The notes: a model not told the origin generated them from the letters alone. DNA of 64,000 nt from Ceratotherium simum simum (GCF_000283155.1 NW_004454229.1:1770057-1834056), one strand, 5' to 3'; positions 35,063 to 45,734 are shown, counted from the first letter of the stretch. Program-made: numbers and translations.

Positions 35063-35639
35063 AAAAAAAAGATCCTTCCCATGCTGTATTTGTCTTGTAT
35101 TGTGGCTTTGATGCATATACAACGAGATTTTGTTTGGTGGGGTTAGGAGGGACCACTGGTGAGTAACAAGATAAAACGCCATTTTGGATGATATAATTAC
35201 TAGCAGTAGCAGCTATGCCCATGGTGATTAATAGTTCCAGGACTAAAAATTCAAAATCTTGCTTCCTGCCTTCTCTCCCTAAGATCTGAATGTTAGCATG
35301 TTTAGCCTTCCCACTTGTAGTTATCCTCCCTCCAAACTGGAATAAGGATTAACTAATTATAGTGGTGCCTTCAGACACGAGCCATATCAAACACCCTGGT
35401 AACCAAGAATTGTCCTGTCTGCAAAATATGCCAGAAACCCTTACAGTCCCTGGCAACTGTTTCGGGGCCCAGAACAGGGGAATTGAGCCAACCAACAGAG
35501 CTTCCCTAATCTAGTTTAGCCAGCACAAGTACACCCTGCACTTCTACTAACTTTACTTTCTTAAGATGCTGTTTTGGATAAGGTAATCCCTTTCTCAAAA
35601 GTCTACTGTGGGTCTCAGTAAGTCCAATATAGAAAGCAG
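35063..35639. other. No recognised feature
   Basis: Begins with the A-rich L1 tail (35064-35075), then non-coding sequence with no identifiable repeat. Confidence 0.4.
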
Positions 35640-35882
35640 CAATGGCTCTATCAAAGGGCCAGGACATGGTCTTAGAAGCCATGGGTTTAAATCTTCGCCC
35701 TAACATGAACTAGAAATGTGTCTTTAGCCAGGTAACTTAACTTTTTAGTCTTAAATTATTTATCCCCCAACTGGGATAATTCTGTCTACACCATAAAACT
35801 ATTGTGAGAAATAAGCAAGATAGTATATATAAAGTGCTTGACCCAGTGTCTGTGTATTGAATCTGAGTAAAGGATATAGCAC
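35640..35882 (+). repeat. MIR SINE
   Basis: MIR: TTAGAAGCCATGGGTTTAAA, TTTAGCCAGGTAACTTAAC, ACTGGGATAATTCTGTCTAC, ATATAAAGTGCTTGACCCAG. Confidence 0.75.
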
Positions 35883-35884
35883 AA

Positions 35885-36290
35885 TTCCTTAATATAACAA
35901 TCAAAAGCTTTCCATAGTTCGGCCCCAATCCTCCTATCTTTACCTTCCAGTAGGAAGATTCCCTATCCCAATCAAACAGACTTCTAATCAACTAACACCA
36001 TACAATGAGTAAGGCTGTTTCCTGCTCTCTGGGCTACCTTCTCCCCAGCTCTGTATGCAGCATCTTTCAATACTCAGCTTAAAGCACATCTTCTCCATAA
36101 CGTTTAGTCTGACCGTTAACTCTTTAAACAACTCATGAGATCCTTAATTATAAACTTTTTAAAATATTATATCTGTTTGAACATGTCTTATTTTCTCTGG
36201 TATAGAACACATTTCTGGAAGTGCAGCAAGACTTATATACCTGTTATATATCCCCACAGTCCTCTCATAGGGTCTGAAGTAGGACAAAGG
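35885..36290 (+). repeat. L2 LINE fragment
   Basis: L2: AAGCTTTCCATAGTTCGGCC, CCAATCCTCCTATCTTTACC, CAGCTTAAAGCACATCTTCTC. The 3' part is decayed. Confidence 0.65.
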
Positions 36291-36354
36291 TCTCAAATTA
36301 TTTTTTTTCTAACTGAGCAATTCCTCAAAGAATAATTGGAAAAACCCTATTCAA

Positions 36355-36478
36355 GTCCAACTTTTGCATTTTATAGATGAAAAAATTGCCCCCAGAAAGG
36401 GGAAGTAACATTCAAGGTCATAAGAGTAGTTTAGTGTTACAGCTGGAAGCAGAATTCAGGTTTTCTGTGGCCGATTTC
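36355..36478 (-). repeat. MIR fragment
   Basis: Reverse-complement MIR: GCATTTTATAGATGAAAAAA, GAAGTAACATTCAAGGTC. Confidence 0.75.
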
Positions 36479-36639
36479 AGGCTGTCCTTCAATATCAATT
36501 TTCCTCCGTATCTATAGGACTACCAATTTTTAGCTGAAAGCATGGTCACCTAGAATGAAGACTTCATTTATCATTCTTCTTTTAGTTAAGTGTGGATATG
36601 AATTCTATTAAATGGGATAAAAGTGGAAGTGCCGTATAA

Positions 36640-36925
36640 CTGCATCTTCTCCTTTCTCGCCCCAGTTCCTTCATTCTGCTGCCTAGAACATGGATGTGAT
36701 GGTAGAATTCCACATTGGATCATGAGATTGAGGGCCATGTCCCAGGGACGGCAGAGTAGAAAGCTGAAAGAACCTGACTTCCTAAGGCTTTCAAAGAGCA
36801 GAGCCATAGTATCAGCTCTGGATTGCCTACATCTAGACTTTTATATGGAAGAGAAATAAATTTCTATGCTCTTTAAGTTGCTGTTATTTTAGATATCAGT
36901 TATTGGTAGCTTAACTTATCCTATT
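36640..36925 (+). repeat. MLT1-type LTR, 3' portion
   Basis: Late-LTR signatures: CATGTCCCAGGGACGGCAG, GGAAGAGAAATAAATTTCTA, CTTTAAGTTGCTGTTATTTT. The 5' part of the LTR is missing or too decayed. Confidence 0.65.
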
Positions 36926-36989
36926 ATCCCTCTTATCAGCTTTCTGATGCTCTTAGCTCTTTACCTTGTCTTCAGACATATATCTTAAC

Positions 36990-37130
36990 TCATTCTTTCA
37001 TTCATTCAATCATTCATTCAATAGCCATTCAATGTACACCTACATTCTGCCTGGCATAAATTTAAGAGGGGCTGGGGTGGACACAGAAATGAAATGTACA
37101 GATCCCGCCCTTAAAAGTCATGGGTATTGA
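36990..37130 (-). repeat. L2 3' end, antisense, with (TTCA)n
   Basis: The CATTCATTCAATCATTCATT run (about 36992-37022) is the antisense of the L2 terminal TGAATGAA repeat. It is followed by CACCTACATTCTGCCTGGC and AGATCCCGCCCTTAAAAG. Confidence 0.75.
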
Positions 37131-37750
37131 ATAAAGTTCTCACTCTCTTAATTCATATCACAAATCATATGTCTGGCAAATATTCATCTCAGAATTTCTC
37201 TGACAGTCCCATCTCAAATAATCTCACTGTGTCCAGTAACATATTGTTGATCAGACCATGTGTGCTTAACACGTTCGATTTGCCTCTCTGTATCTACTCT
37301 CTGCCCTTCTCCACCCTATTCTTTGCTCAAGGAGGCTCATCTGTATGGATTACATGAATGGGTTCTCTTGCCATCTGATTCCTGGTTGGGTTTGTCATTA
37401 GGGACCCCTGGCAGGAGATCAGAGGGAAGTAAGAGAATGAGCTCTATGTATTTATTTTTCTCAGTCTCTCCCTGCAGGTTTGTCTCAGGCTAACTTTGTT
37501 CCTCAACTGAAGGTCACTATTCCACTCAAGGTGGCCCACTATATGACTCTACTATTGGATTCTGGTAACCATTCCTTCCCTTTACCCCCTTTGAGCTGTT
37601 ACTAGCCCCAGGGATCTGCACTATACCCTGTGGTTTCCCTACACACTGCCCACACCTTGTAAATAGCTCTTTTATTAAGTCCTCCTCAAATTATCCTAAT
37701 GTTGGCTGCCATCTGTTTCCTGCTAGCAGGCTGACTGATACATCATGTGT
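37131..37750 (+). repeat. Unclassified old repeat-like sequence
   Basis: The end, CTTGTAAATAGCTCTTTTAT, TAAGTCCTCCTCAAATTATC and CTGCCATCTGTTTCCTGCTA followed by CTGACTGATACA, looks like the 3' tail of an interspersed mammalian element that I cannot name. Orientation is judged from this tail. Confidence 0.4.
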
Positions 37751-38361
37751 CCCAATTTTCAGTTCAAAATATATACGCACCAGGTACACATGGCATCCAC
37801 AGAAGCACTATTAAGAAGAGGGTTAGAGTAGAGGGAAGATATTTAGTAAAATCTTAGTGCATACAGAATCCCAGACTATAAGCATATCCATGACTACTAA
37901 CTTTTGAGACCACATTTGGCTCTCAGGTACCTGAGCCATACACAAGCCCTCTTTATTTCTCTCTTTTTGAGGTATCCTGGACCAGACTTTACATCTTTTA
38001 AATAGTTTAGTCTTGAAAACTTTTATTTAGAACTGGGGCTCACTTTTAAGTGGAACCCACAGCCACTAGGCAGAGTCCATTTTTCCACCAACACGTTTCA
38101 GAACCTCAAGAATAGAATTTTCTGTCAATTCTACCAGTATCCTCACGTAGAATCTTTAAAGTGCTCAATATGCCTATTTTAGATGCACAATTCATACTTC
38201 TCGAAGAGTGAAACATAAAATCAAATTATCATCTGCTTATTCTGTACTAGCAACTGAAGTATTGCTGACCACAGAGAACAAAACCTAAGCATCCAATGTG
38301 AAGAACAATTTCAGATCTTGGGTTGGGCAGTGGAGGGAAAGAGGAAAAGAGAGAAGGAAGG
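37751..38361. other. No recognised feature
   Basis: Non-coding sequence with no clear repeat; purine-rich at 38330-38361. Confidence 0.45.
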
Positions 38362-38850
38362 TGTGGTAGGCAGAACAATGCAGCTCCCCTTCCAAAATGT
38401 CCAAGTCCTAATCACTGGAACCTGTGAATATGTTACCCAACATGACAAAAGGGAGTTTACAGATATGATTAAATTAAAGATCTTGAGATATAGAATTATC
38501 TGGGTGAGCCCAACATAATCACAAGGGTCCTTATAAGTGAAAGAGGGAGGCAGGAGATTCAGTGTCAGGGTAATGCAGCATGAGAAAGACTTGACCAGCC
38601 ATTGCTGGCTTTGAAGATGGAACAGAACGAGAGGCTAAGGAATGCAAGCAGCCTCTAGAAGCTGGAAAAGACAGAGAAATGAATTCTCTCCTAGAGCCTC
38701 CAAAAGGAATGCAGACCTACTAGTACCTTGATTTTAGCCCAGTGAGGCCAATTTCGGACTTTTCCCAAACTGTATGATAATAAATTTGTGTTTTTTTAAG
38801 CCACCAAGTTCATGGCAATTTGTTACGTCAGCAATAGGAAACTAATATGG
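38362..38850 (+). repeat. MLT1A/C-type solo LTR (ERVL-MaLR)
   Basis: Starts TGTGGTAGGCAGAACAATGC. Contains AATCACTGGAACCTGTGAAT, CACAAGGGTCCTTATAAGTG, CCTCTAGAAGCTGG, CTTGATTTTAGCCCAGTGAG, a polyadenylation region near 38780 (ATAATAAATTTGTG), and ends GGAAACTAATATG. A near-complete LTR with no internal region next to it. Confidence 0.9.
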
Positions 38851-39353
38851 AATGTAAGACTGAAATCTCCAGACTCACAGAACTAAACCTGGGGCAAGAA
38901 AGAAGGGTTGAGAACTGATGGATGGCAGAGACAGAACACATTGTGGGTAGCACAACCAAATTGCACACCATTGGCTAACCTGCACTGCAGGCAGGTTGGA
39001 TCCACTGAAAAAAAATTCATATCAGAGGCTCACACTCATGAAATACTTTCATGCCTTTTGTAACACACAGTAGAAGCCTCTGTCTTTTCTCTTAGAGTTT
39101 CTGGGATTCACTAGAACATTTGTGTTTGGTTAGAGAGCTTTATCAGCTTCATTCAGGTCAATCATCTGTCTCATACCTTATTCTGTAACTTCTGGTGGCC
39201 ATAGTAGCAAAGAATCACACAATAAAAACAATTATCTTTCAAAGTTGCATAGCATATAGTCTACAAAGCACCAACATCTATTATTCTATTATTCGCATTC
39301 TATAAAAACCCATTGCTAAGCTCCTCCCCCAAGGCTGCCTGTTTCAGAATGGG
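38851..39353. other. Intron sequence downstream of the AGBL4 donor, no named feature
   Basis: No repeat identified. The A run at 39007-39014 and short motifs are unremarkable. Confidence 0.45.
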
Positions 39354-39359
39354 ACTTAC
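39354..39359 (-). promoter_or_regulatory. AGBL4: 5' splice site (donor) of the AGBL4 exon
   Basis: The minus strand reads GTG|GTAAGT, with the exon ending after the valine codon. The six intron bases match the U1 consensus. The reading frame stays open for about 20 codons into the intron, but that part shows no family similarity. Confidence 0.9.
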
Positions 39360-39576
39360 CACGCTCTGACCCAGCTGCTCCCGAAAGAAGTAATCCATGT
39401 TTCTCTTTTGCAGGCTGTCAAGGTAATGCTGAAAGCGAGTGTATGTATATGGGTAGCAGTAAGCAAATTGGTAAATATCTTCTTCTCGGTCAAAACAAAA
39501 TGCAAAGGACATCACATAATTCTTCCTATGGTCTGGGCAGCGGTAGTAGTAAACATTCTTAGGTGGTAGCCTTTGC
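39360..39576 (-). CDS. AGBL4: Internal coding exon of AGBL4 (cytosolic carboxypeptidase 6)
   Basis: This is a 217-bp exon read on the minus strand. It starts with one base that completes a split codon and then has 72 codons ending exactly at a codon boundary. The peptide begins QRLPPKNVYYYRCPDHRKNY and contains the CCP-family signature FAYCYPYTYT, ending in REQLGQSV. I recognise it as CCP6/AGBL4, a cytosolic M14D metallocarboxypeptidase that removes glutamates from tubulin and other proteins. This part belongs to the N-terminal domain just before the catalytic domain; the zinc-binding HxxE motif should lie in the next exon, which is outside the window. The acceptor follows a clean pyrimidine tract and the donor is GTAAGT. 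The exon has no stop or frameshift, in contrast to the decayed repeats around it. AGBL2 and AGBL3 share the YPYTY motif, but the surrounding residues fit AGBL4 best. No other exon was found, so the flanking introns exceed 39 kb and 24 kb. Confidence 0.93.
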
Positions 39577-39594
39577 CTGAAAGATAGAAAGAAA
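39577..39594 (-). promoter_or_regulatory. AGBL4: 3' splice site (acceptor) of the AGBL4 exon
   Basis: On the minus strand this reads TTTCTTTCTATCTTTCAG directly before the exon base G at 39576. It is a pyrimidine tract with only two purines before the AG. The phase (one base completing a codon) is that expected if the preceding codon is TG|G for tryptophan. A CTGAT motif about 20 bases further upstream could be the branch point. Confidence 0.88.
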
Positions 39595-39824
39595 TTTGAG
39601 CATATCAGACAATTGTTCAAGCTTCAAAAGGTAATAAACAGGAATAAATGTCCAAGAGAAAACTGTAACATCAAGAACCCTAGGTGGTGGTGAGGTACAA
39701 CGCCATATACTTCTATTACTTCTTCTATTGTCAAAAAGAGACCAGATTCTGGCAGCACTTTGTTCAAATTCTTGCCCTGCCCTTTATCAACTATTTGGAC
39801 AATGCAAACTTAAACAATGTTTAT

Positions 39825-40090
39825 TCATCGTTTATTCTTATTTTGAGCACCTATTATATGCCCAGGCATGATGCTAGGTTCTTGATGTATAATGGTATAC
39901 GAGATAGGCAAGGTGTCTGTCCTCATGGAGTACATATTCCGGAGGGGAAGCAGTCAATAAAATATTGAAAATAAATATGCAATATAGTTATAGACTCTAA
40001 AAGTGCCTTGAGGGGAAATAAAGAGTGTGATGGTATAGTGACATAAACGGGGGAGGCCTACTTTTCCCAGAGAAGTCAGGTTTTTGTATT
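39825..40090 (-). repeat. L2 LINE, antisense
   Basis: Antisense L2: GAGCACCTATTATATGCCCA, GGCATGATGCTAGGTTCTTG, CTCATGGAGTACATATTCC, GGGAAGCAGTCAATAAAAT. Confidence 0.9.
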
Positions 40091-40354
40091 ACAAGACTAA
40101 TTTAGACCTTTTAAAATAAGCTAATGTGCATTGTGAACATTCAAGGGAGAGAAAAGAATATTCAACATTTGTTTAAATTATTACTATTATTTTTCTACAG
40201 AGCATTCCATGAGACTAATTTTCTACAGAAGCACTTGGGAAATAATGCTTTAAAATATGCTGTGTAGGCAATTTTGCTAAGCCATCACACTCATTCTCCA
40301 GTAAGGAACACTGAAATACATACATGAGAAAAGGCAAAATGTTCCAGTCATAGT

Positions 40355-40660
40355 TCCCACAACTCCTTTACATTCACCCACTTCACAGGCTCACTGCACC
40401 CTCTCATGCTTTATGATATCCAAACTATTCACACTGTTTCCCTGAAGAGAATGCCTCTTATTTCTATCTCTTCAAATCCTGTTACTCCTGCAAAACCCAT
40501 CTCAAACTGGGCTTTTTCCATGATCATCCATTGACAATTCCAGGCCAGTTCAGCAACTACATTTTGTAGTAACTCTTGCTTTTTTATTGACTTGCTTTCT
40601 AAGTCTTATCCACTAGGATTGATTTGGAAGCTCCTTAAGGGCAAGTATGCCTCTGGTGGG
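40355..40660 (+). repeat. L2 LINE fragment
   Basis: L2 3' region: GCAAAACCCATCTCAAACTG, then TCTAAGTCTTATCCACTAGG and GAAGCTCCTTAAGGGCAAG. Confidence 0.65.
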
Positions 40661-41149
40661 TTCTGGCACAGTGGGTAGAGGATGTAAGGCTCACCTATAG
40701 TGGTTTGGCATTCAACTGAGAAGCCAAAGGGCACAGGAGCATTTGGAGGAAAGTGTGAGGAGGTGGGTCTAAGAGATGAAGTGAAGAAAAACAAGAATAG
40801 TACTGGCTCCAGGTAGGGCAGCCCACAGAAAATTGTTAAGAACTCCAAGAGCATTATAACACACCAATATTTGTTGCAGAATCTTTTTTCTACCTTGGTG
40901 TCTTTTCGAGGCTAAGTGGCCAGTGGGAGGTGAGGCTGTGGGCTTCCTGCGGAAGAGCAGAGGTTACATAGCACTGATGCTTATACATACAGTGGCTTGT
41001 ATTGCTCACTTATAGCCCTGGGTGTTATGAATCCCACCCAAACATTAAGTAGAATTCAGAGGAGAGAAGACGACAAAAGGAAAAGGAAGGAAAAGTAGAT
41101 GGAGATTGAGAGAGGAGTGAGGGAAAAGAGAAAGGAAGGAATGGACATT
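40661..41149. other. No recognised feature
   Basis: Non-coding. The stretch 41050-41150 is purine-rich (AAAAGGAAAAGGAAGGAAAA). Confidence 0.45.
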
Positions 41150-41375
41150 ACATACCTAGTAGGGGTTATTTCTGGGGCTCATTCAGTACCTAATTTAATC
41201 CTTATAACCATTCTATCAAGGCGGGTATTGTTACCCCAGTTTGTAGATGTGGTCACAGATGTTCATAAAAGTTAAGGAGCTTACTCAGGGTCTCAAGGTA
41301 GTACACGACAGAGCTGGGATTCAAGTCTGCTTCTATCTGATTCCAAGCTCAGTACATATAACACTCCTCCATGGT
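41150..41375 (-). repeat. MIR SINE
   Basis: Reverse-complement MIR: TTTAATCCTTATAACCATTC, TTGTTACCCCAGTTTGTAGA, GACAGAGCTGGGATTCAAGT, CTGATTCCAAGCTCAG. Confidence 0.85.
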
Positions 41376-41429
41376 CCCTCAATAAATTGTGGGCTTCTAG
41401 CATTCCACATATGAGTGTGTGCAAAAGCC

Positions 41430-41835
41430 AGGAGGCAAGAGGGAACAAGTAAAATGTTGGAACGGCAAGGAATTCATCATGGCTGAAGGACAAAGAGTGA
41501 GAAGGGAAATCATGAGAAATGTGTCTGAAGAGGAAGGCAGAAGCCAGATTAAATAGGGACTGCATAAACCAAGTTAAGGAATTTCAGCATTATCCTGAGG
41601 TCACAGGGTACCTTTCCAGTGAGTGAAAGAAGTAAAGTACCATGATCGTGCCAGTCTAAGGGACAGATGAGAACGGGCAGAAGAAGCACAGGGTAGTAGT
41701 TGCACAGGTGTAGAAAACAAGACAGATTTGACTATATTAGAAAAAAGTGGCTGAAGTGATGGGCCATAGGGTCTAAGATGAACCTGAAAGTGCTGAGGAG
41801 GAGAGGATGTAGACAGAACAGCATAAGCAACAAAG
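41430..41835 (-). repeat. L2 LINE, antisense
   Basis: Antisense L2: GGAGGCAAGAGGGAACAAG, CCAGATTAAATAGGGACTGC, TTTCAGCATTATCCTGAGG, GGCAGAAGAAGCACAGG. Confidence 0.65.
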
Positions 41836-42234
41836 GAACAGAGCTTTTCACATAAAAGTCAGTGGCATTATCAAAGGCTGTCTAGGGGTGTGCTTAGGCC
41901 CACAAATAGAGCCCCTTTGTCTCCTACTCCCAAAGCCAGGAGGAGTTAATATGCAAGTAACAACAGTCTTCCTGTAATGCAAATATAGCTTAAAGACAAA
42001 CTTCCTAGGCACTCCTCTTTTCTAACCAGCTTGCTACCCTAAACCTTCCTATATTGAAATTTTGGAGCTACCAGTTATGAGAAAGAGAAATAACAGCCTG
42101 GAGGGTGCATGGGGAGTGAAGAGGAAACTTGTTCCCTCCTGATCCTTCTGTACATGGAGAGTAGGAGACTGAACAGTTGCTGAGAGGTCAATGAGGTAAA
42201 TAGTGGCCTCCAGGATAGTCAGGCCTTAGTTCAT
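41836..42234. other. No confident feature
   Basis: May contain decayed L2, but no diagnostic block is visible. Confidence 0.35.
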
Positions 42235-42480
42235 TGTTTTAGTCAGCAAATATTTGTTGAGTATCATGTATCAAGCATAGTTTGGTTAAGATGAGATAAA
42301 GGAAACAGTGGACTAAAAGACTGAGGATCCAAGTGAGATTATTCAGCACAGAGTTGAGTTTCAGAAGAAAAAGTGGAAAGTGGAAAGTTTTGAATAGAGA
42401 AGGGAGCAGTGGGAAAGCAAGATTAGAGAGAGAACAGACCAGTGCAGCGATGAGAGTATAGAGAGAATAGATGATGGTCT
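42235..42480 (-). repeat. L2 3' end, antisense
   Basis: TTTTAGTCAGCAAATATTTG, TTGAGTATCATGTATCAAGC, then a purine-rich decayed body. The 111-codon open frame on this strand (42361-42696) reflects the purine bias. Confidence 0.55.
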
Positions 42481-43239
42481 GCATCTGTGATGTGATTGAA
42501 CATGCAGGAATGTGAGGCTGGTGGAATGAGCTAGTCTCAGGGTTCTAGATTTGTATTTAGGGAGAATGCCAGTGAAAGAGGCCTTGAGGTTTGAGACTCC
42601 CCAATGGTCTGTGAGAGTCACTTCAGGCCCTGACTCAGAGGCCTGAGTCTGAGTCTCCTGGAGCACAAGGTGAGCATGTGCGCAAGTGATATGCAAGTGA
42701 TTCCTACAGTCATAGGCCCCTCAGGTTATGATGCTGATGCTTTCAACTCTTCATTTACTAGTACATCCGATCAGGGTCCAGGTTTTAAATTCAGTAACCT
42801 GGTTTTCTCCTATTCTAGCCGGGTTTAGCAACTTCACTCTGAGAGCCTGCCGACTCCACCAAATATGATTATGTGCTATCAGGAAAATTCATCTAATGCC
42901 TGCAGCTGTCCCAGGTCCTCTCCTGAGTGGATCGGATGCCTAACCTGATTTGCAGACAGAGTGAAGGTAATAGGCCCTGGGGTAATCTTTCAAGGAAGCT
43001 TAGATGCTGCTCAGGGCTTAGATTTTCCAGACTCTGCTAAGGATATAAACAAACAAACAAACAAACAAAAAAATCTATTTGAGAAGGGCTCAGCAGGCCA
43101 AATTCATGAGGACTTTCAAGTAACGCAAAGAATAAAGGAAAAGAGGGCTGGGGTTATGTGGGAGAAATGTGTCTCTCATTTGGAATGCACTTCTGATTTT
43201 TCTCTTATTTTGCTTATTATGTTTTCACTATGTTTCAGC
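42481..43239. other. Unrecognised sequence with a (CAAA)n run
   Basis: A short CAAACAAACAAACAAACAAA simple repeat lies at 43049-43072. Otherwise no feature. Confidence 0.5.
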
Positions 43240-43770
43240 TGATGGTGCTCAGGGCAAACTACCCCAGGAGGCACCACTCTGGTATGCAGATTATTTCGAG
43301 CTGAAGACAATAAGGACTCAGAGAACTCAGGAAGAATATTTGAGTTTCCCCTCCCAAACTGCGTAAAGAATTTAAAACAAAAGATCTGTTTCAGGAAGGA
43401 GTTATTATCATGATGGCTGTAAAGATAATGTAGGATAGAGGTTACAATAGGAAAGGCACCAAGCCTCTTTTATCAAAAACTGTCTCTCCCTGACCACATT
43501 ATCTATAGATGACCCTGAAAAGAATTGTCTTCCTGGCCTCTAAAGTCCCAGACCACTACCCACCCCCAACACGTTCCTCGCCTTTAGCTGTAATACTTAA
43601 GCAAGCAGCTTAGACAGAGGGACGAGTTGCTCATTTCTGAGTTTCTCCCATGTATACATGTTATTAAACTTGGTATTATTTTCTCCTGCTAACCTGTCTT
43701 GTTGATTATTTGGCCAGCCATAAGAACCTTAAGGAAAAGGGCAGAGGGAGATTCTCCCTCTCCCCCGACA
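43240..43770 (+). mobile_element. Solo LTR of an endogenous retrovirus (ERV1-like)
   Basis: A 531-bp element begins TGATGGTGCTCAGGGC and ends CCCCCGACA, with the CAGC host tetramer directly before (43236-43239) and directly after (43771-43774). TG...CA ends with a 4-bp duplication fit a class I endogenous retrovirus. A polyadenylation-like ATTAAA lies near 43663, followed by a pyrimidine-rich stretch, as in an R/U5 region. No internal viral sequence is present on either side, so it is a recombination remnant with no coding capacity. The family name is not recognised. Confidence 0.7.
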
Positions 43771-43774
43771 CAGC

Positions 43775-43970
43775 CATGGTGTTAAATGTTTTATATGCAT
43801 TATCATTTAATCCTCACAATAACCCTATGAGCTAGGGACTATTAACAGCCCCTTTACACAGACAAGAAAATTGAAACTGAAGTTAGTAAGCCACAGAGCC
43901 TGTACTAGATACAGGCTAGGGTCACTCCCAAGCCTGTGCTCATAGTCCCTATGGTATCTTGCCACCAGCC
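43775..43970 (-). repeat. MIR SINE
   Basis: Reverse-complement MIR: ATTATCATTTAATCCTCACA, ATAACCCTATGAGCTAGGGA, then AAGCCACAGAGCCTG. The solo LTR inserted next to or into its 3' end. Confidence 0.88.
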
Positions 43971-43974
43971 TTTC

Positions 43975-44345
43975 TCCTCTTGCCGGCAAACTGATAGCTT
44001 TACCTTCTGCTTCCAGAAAAATCTGGTCTCACAGTACTCTCACCTGTACTCTCCCGCTAAAAACTCTTCAAACAACTCCCTAGCCTCACATTTTAGATTG
44101 GGTCACAGGCTCCCCAAGATCTCCCTGTGATTCCAGCATCAGCAGCCATTTATCCCTCCTTGAACCCTAAGTTTTATTCATACTGAACTACTCACAACTC
44201 CGTAACACAGTTTTGTGCCATACCTCCAGTACCTCTATGTCTTTGTCTTTGATCTTTCCTCCACTTGGACTGCCTCCCTGCCACCTTACCTGCTTGGTAA
44301 ACTCCTATTCATAGATGTGGCATATTGTAGATTGTCAATAAAGGT
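43975..44345 (+). repeat. L2 LINE fragment
   Basis: L2: CTCTTCAAACAACTCCCTAG, TTTAGATTGGGTCACAGGC, CTTGGACTGCCTCCCTGCC, ending TTGTCAATAAAGG. Confidence 0.7.
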
Positions 44346-44404
44346 TTTAGTATTTTTACAAATGAACTAATTAATCGATGAACAAAAGAATGTATAAATA
44401 AATG

Positions 44405-44645
44405 CCCATCCTTTAACATACTTCCTCTCTGAAGCCTTCTCTAACTATTCATTCTTCATTAATTTTTCTCTACTTTGACATATGATATTGAAAAACATTT
44501 TATCACCTGGTTTGTCTCTTAACAATGAGCAACAAAAGTAAATGGAGATTTCTTCAAAGAGAAAGTAGGCTTCTTGAAGATGGGAACCATGTCACCTCTT
44601 CCCTCTCTTTCTCACTAGAAATGGTACAGAGAAGTTCAAAAAAAA
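44405..44645 (+). repeat. L2 LINE 3' region
   Basis: TTCCTCTCTGAAGCCTTCTC, then GTAGGCTTCTTGAAGATGGG and AACCATGTCACCTC. Confidence 0.65.
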
Positions 44646-44955
44646 ACTTATTTATAAAACAAATGATAAAAAGAAAAGAAGACTCATCCCGAAGATAAAC
44701 AGCAGGCATCCTAGGGAGGTAGATTTTAGCTCAGTATAAAGTAGAGACTCTTTAACATTCAGCTGAAGGGAGAATAGGAATGTCCACGTTACAGGAGAGT
44801 ACAAGTATGGGAAACTTTAAAGGAAATCCCATAAAGAAAGTTCTATATTTGATGTTTGGTTAGACGAGGCAGCCTTCTGATTCCATTTAACACAGATAGT
44901 CTGAGGTATTGATAGAAAGAATATAACAATAATAATTATTATTACTATAATACTA
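44646..44955. other. No recognised feature
   Basis: AT-rich non-coding sequence; the run of ATAATAATTATTATTACT at 44930-44950 is a short simple repeat. Confidence 0.4.
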
Positions 44956-44959
44956 ATTC

Positions 44960-45090
44960 CTAATAAATGTATATCATTGACCATGTGCTAGGCCATTCTA
45001 AGCACTTTATAATGCATTAACTCCTTTTATCCTCCCAACAATCTTCTGAAGGTATTCCTATTATCACAATGATATGATAAAAATGAAAGT
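44960..45090 (-). repeat. MIR fragment
   Basis: Reverse-complement MIR: GACCATGTGCTAGGCCATTC, TAAGCACTTTATAATGCATT, TTATCCTCCCAACAATC. Confidence 0.88.
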
Positions 45091-45354
45091 AGGGTCAGGA
45101 ATGCTTCTTCTTAAGAGAAACAGGTTGTCCATGACTCCCCAGAAGACTCCAGAAAGGAAAGAGTCTAACACCTGATCCTGCCAGAGATGCAGGAAGATTC
45201 CAAGACCTGCGGTGTGCTCTCAGGACTCAGAGACTAAAGGCTGATCCAGCTCTTGGAACAAGCCATCATCCTGGGTCCATCTTGATGACTAAAGAGGACA
45301 TCCACACGTGTGGGGGAGGCCTGTAACTCACATCTTCAGATTCAGCCATGTGTG

Positions 45355-45425
45355 CACACGTGAGTGAGTGAGCACACACATACACACGCATGCACACATG
45401 TGTACATGTACATACTCAACACATT
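45355..45425 (+). repeat. CA/TG-rich simple sequence
   Basis: Imperfect alternating run: GTGAGTGAGTGAGCACACAC, then ATGCACACATGTGTACATG. Confidence 0.75.
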
Positions 45426-45429
45426 CACA

Positions 45430-45630
45430 ATAATACTATGTATACCTCTCTATTATAGCCTCTATTACATTATATCAACTTGAATATATGCCTTTCTCCA
45501 CCATTAGATTGAGTTCTGCTTGAGGGCAGGGTCTACATATTGTTCATCCCTGGTTCTGCAGGACCTATACAGAGCCTCGCGTAGAGGAGGTGCTCCAAAA
45601 TGCTTATGAATTGGATAAATGAATATATTT
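45430..45630 (+). repeat. L2 LINE 3' end
   Basis: L2 3' end: ACCATTAGATTGAGTTCTGC, TTGAGGGCAGGGTCTACATA, GAGGAGGTGCTCCAAAATGC, TGGATAAATGAATA. Confidence 0.88.
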
Positions 45631-45734
45631 GTGAGTGAACTTTGAGAAATTAAGAAAGTAGAGTAAATAATTTCAGCCACACCCATATATGTATATTGTG
45701 CTTTCTCCATATGAAGCTGTGAATCATGCCCTGA

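Noticed and set aside
36990..37025. Regularly spaced short repeats as a possible CRISPR-like array
   Set aside because: It is the TGAATGAA tail of an L2; no array of spaced repeats exists anywhere in the window.
39300..39359. Extension of the AGBL4 open frame past the exon
   Set aside because: The frame remains open by chance beyond the consensus GTAAGT donor, but the residues do not continue the CCP6 sequence.
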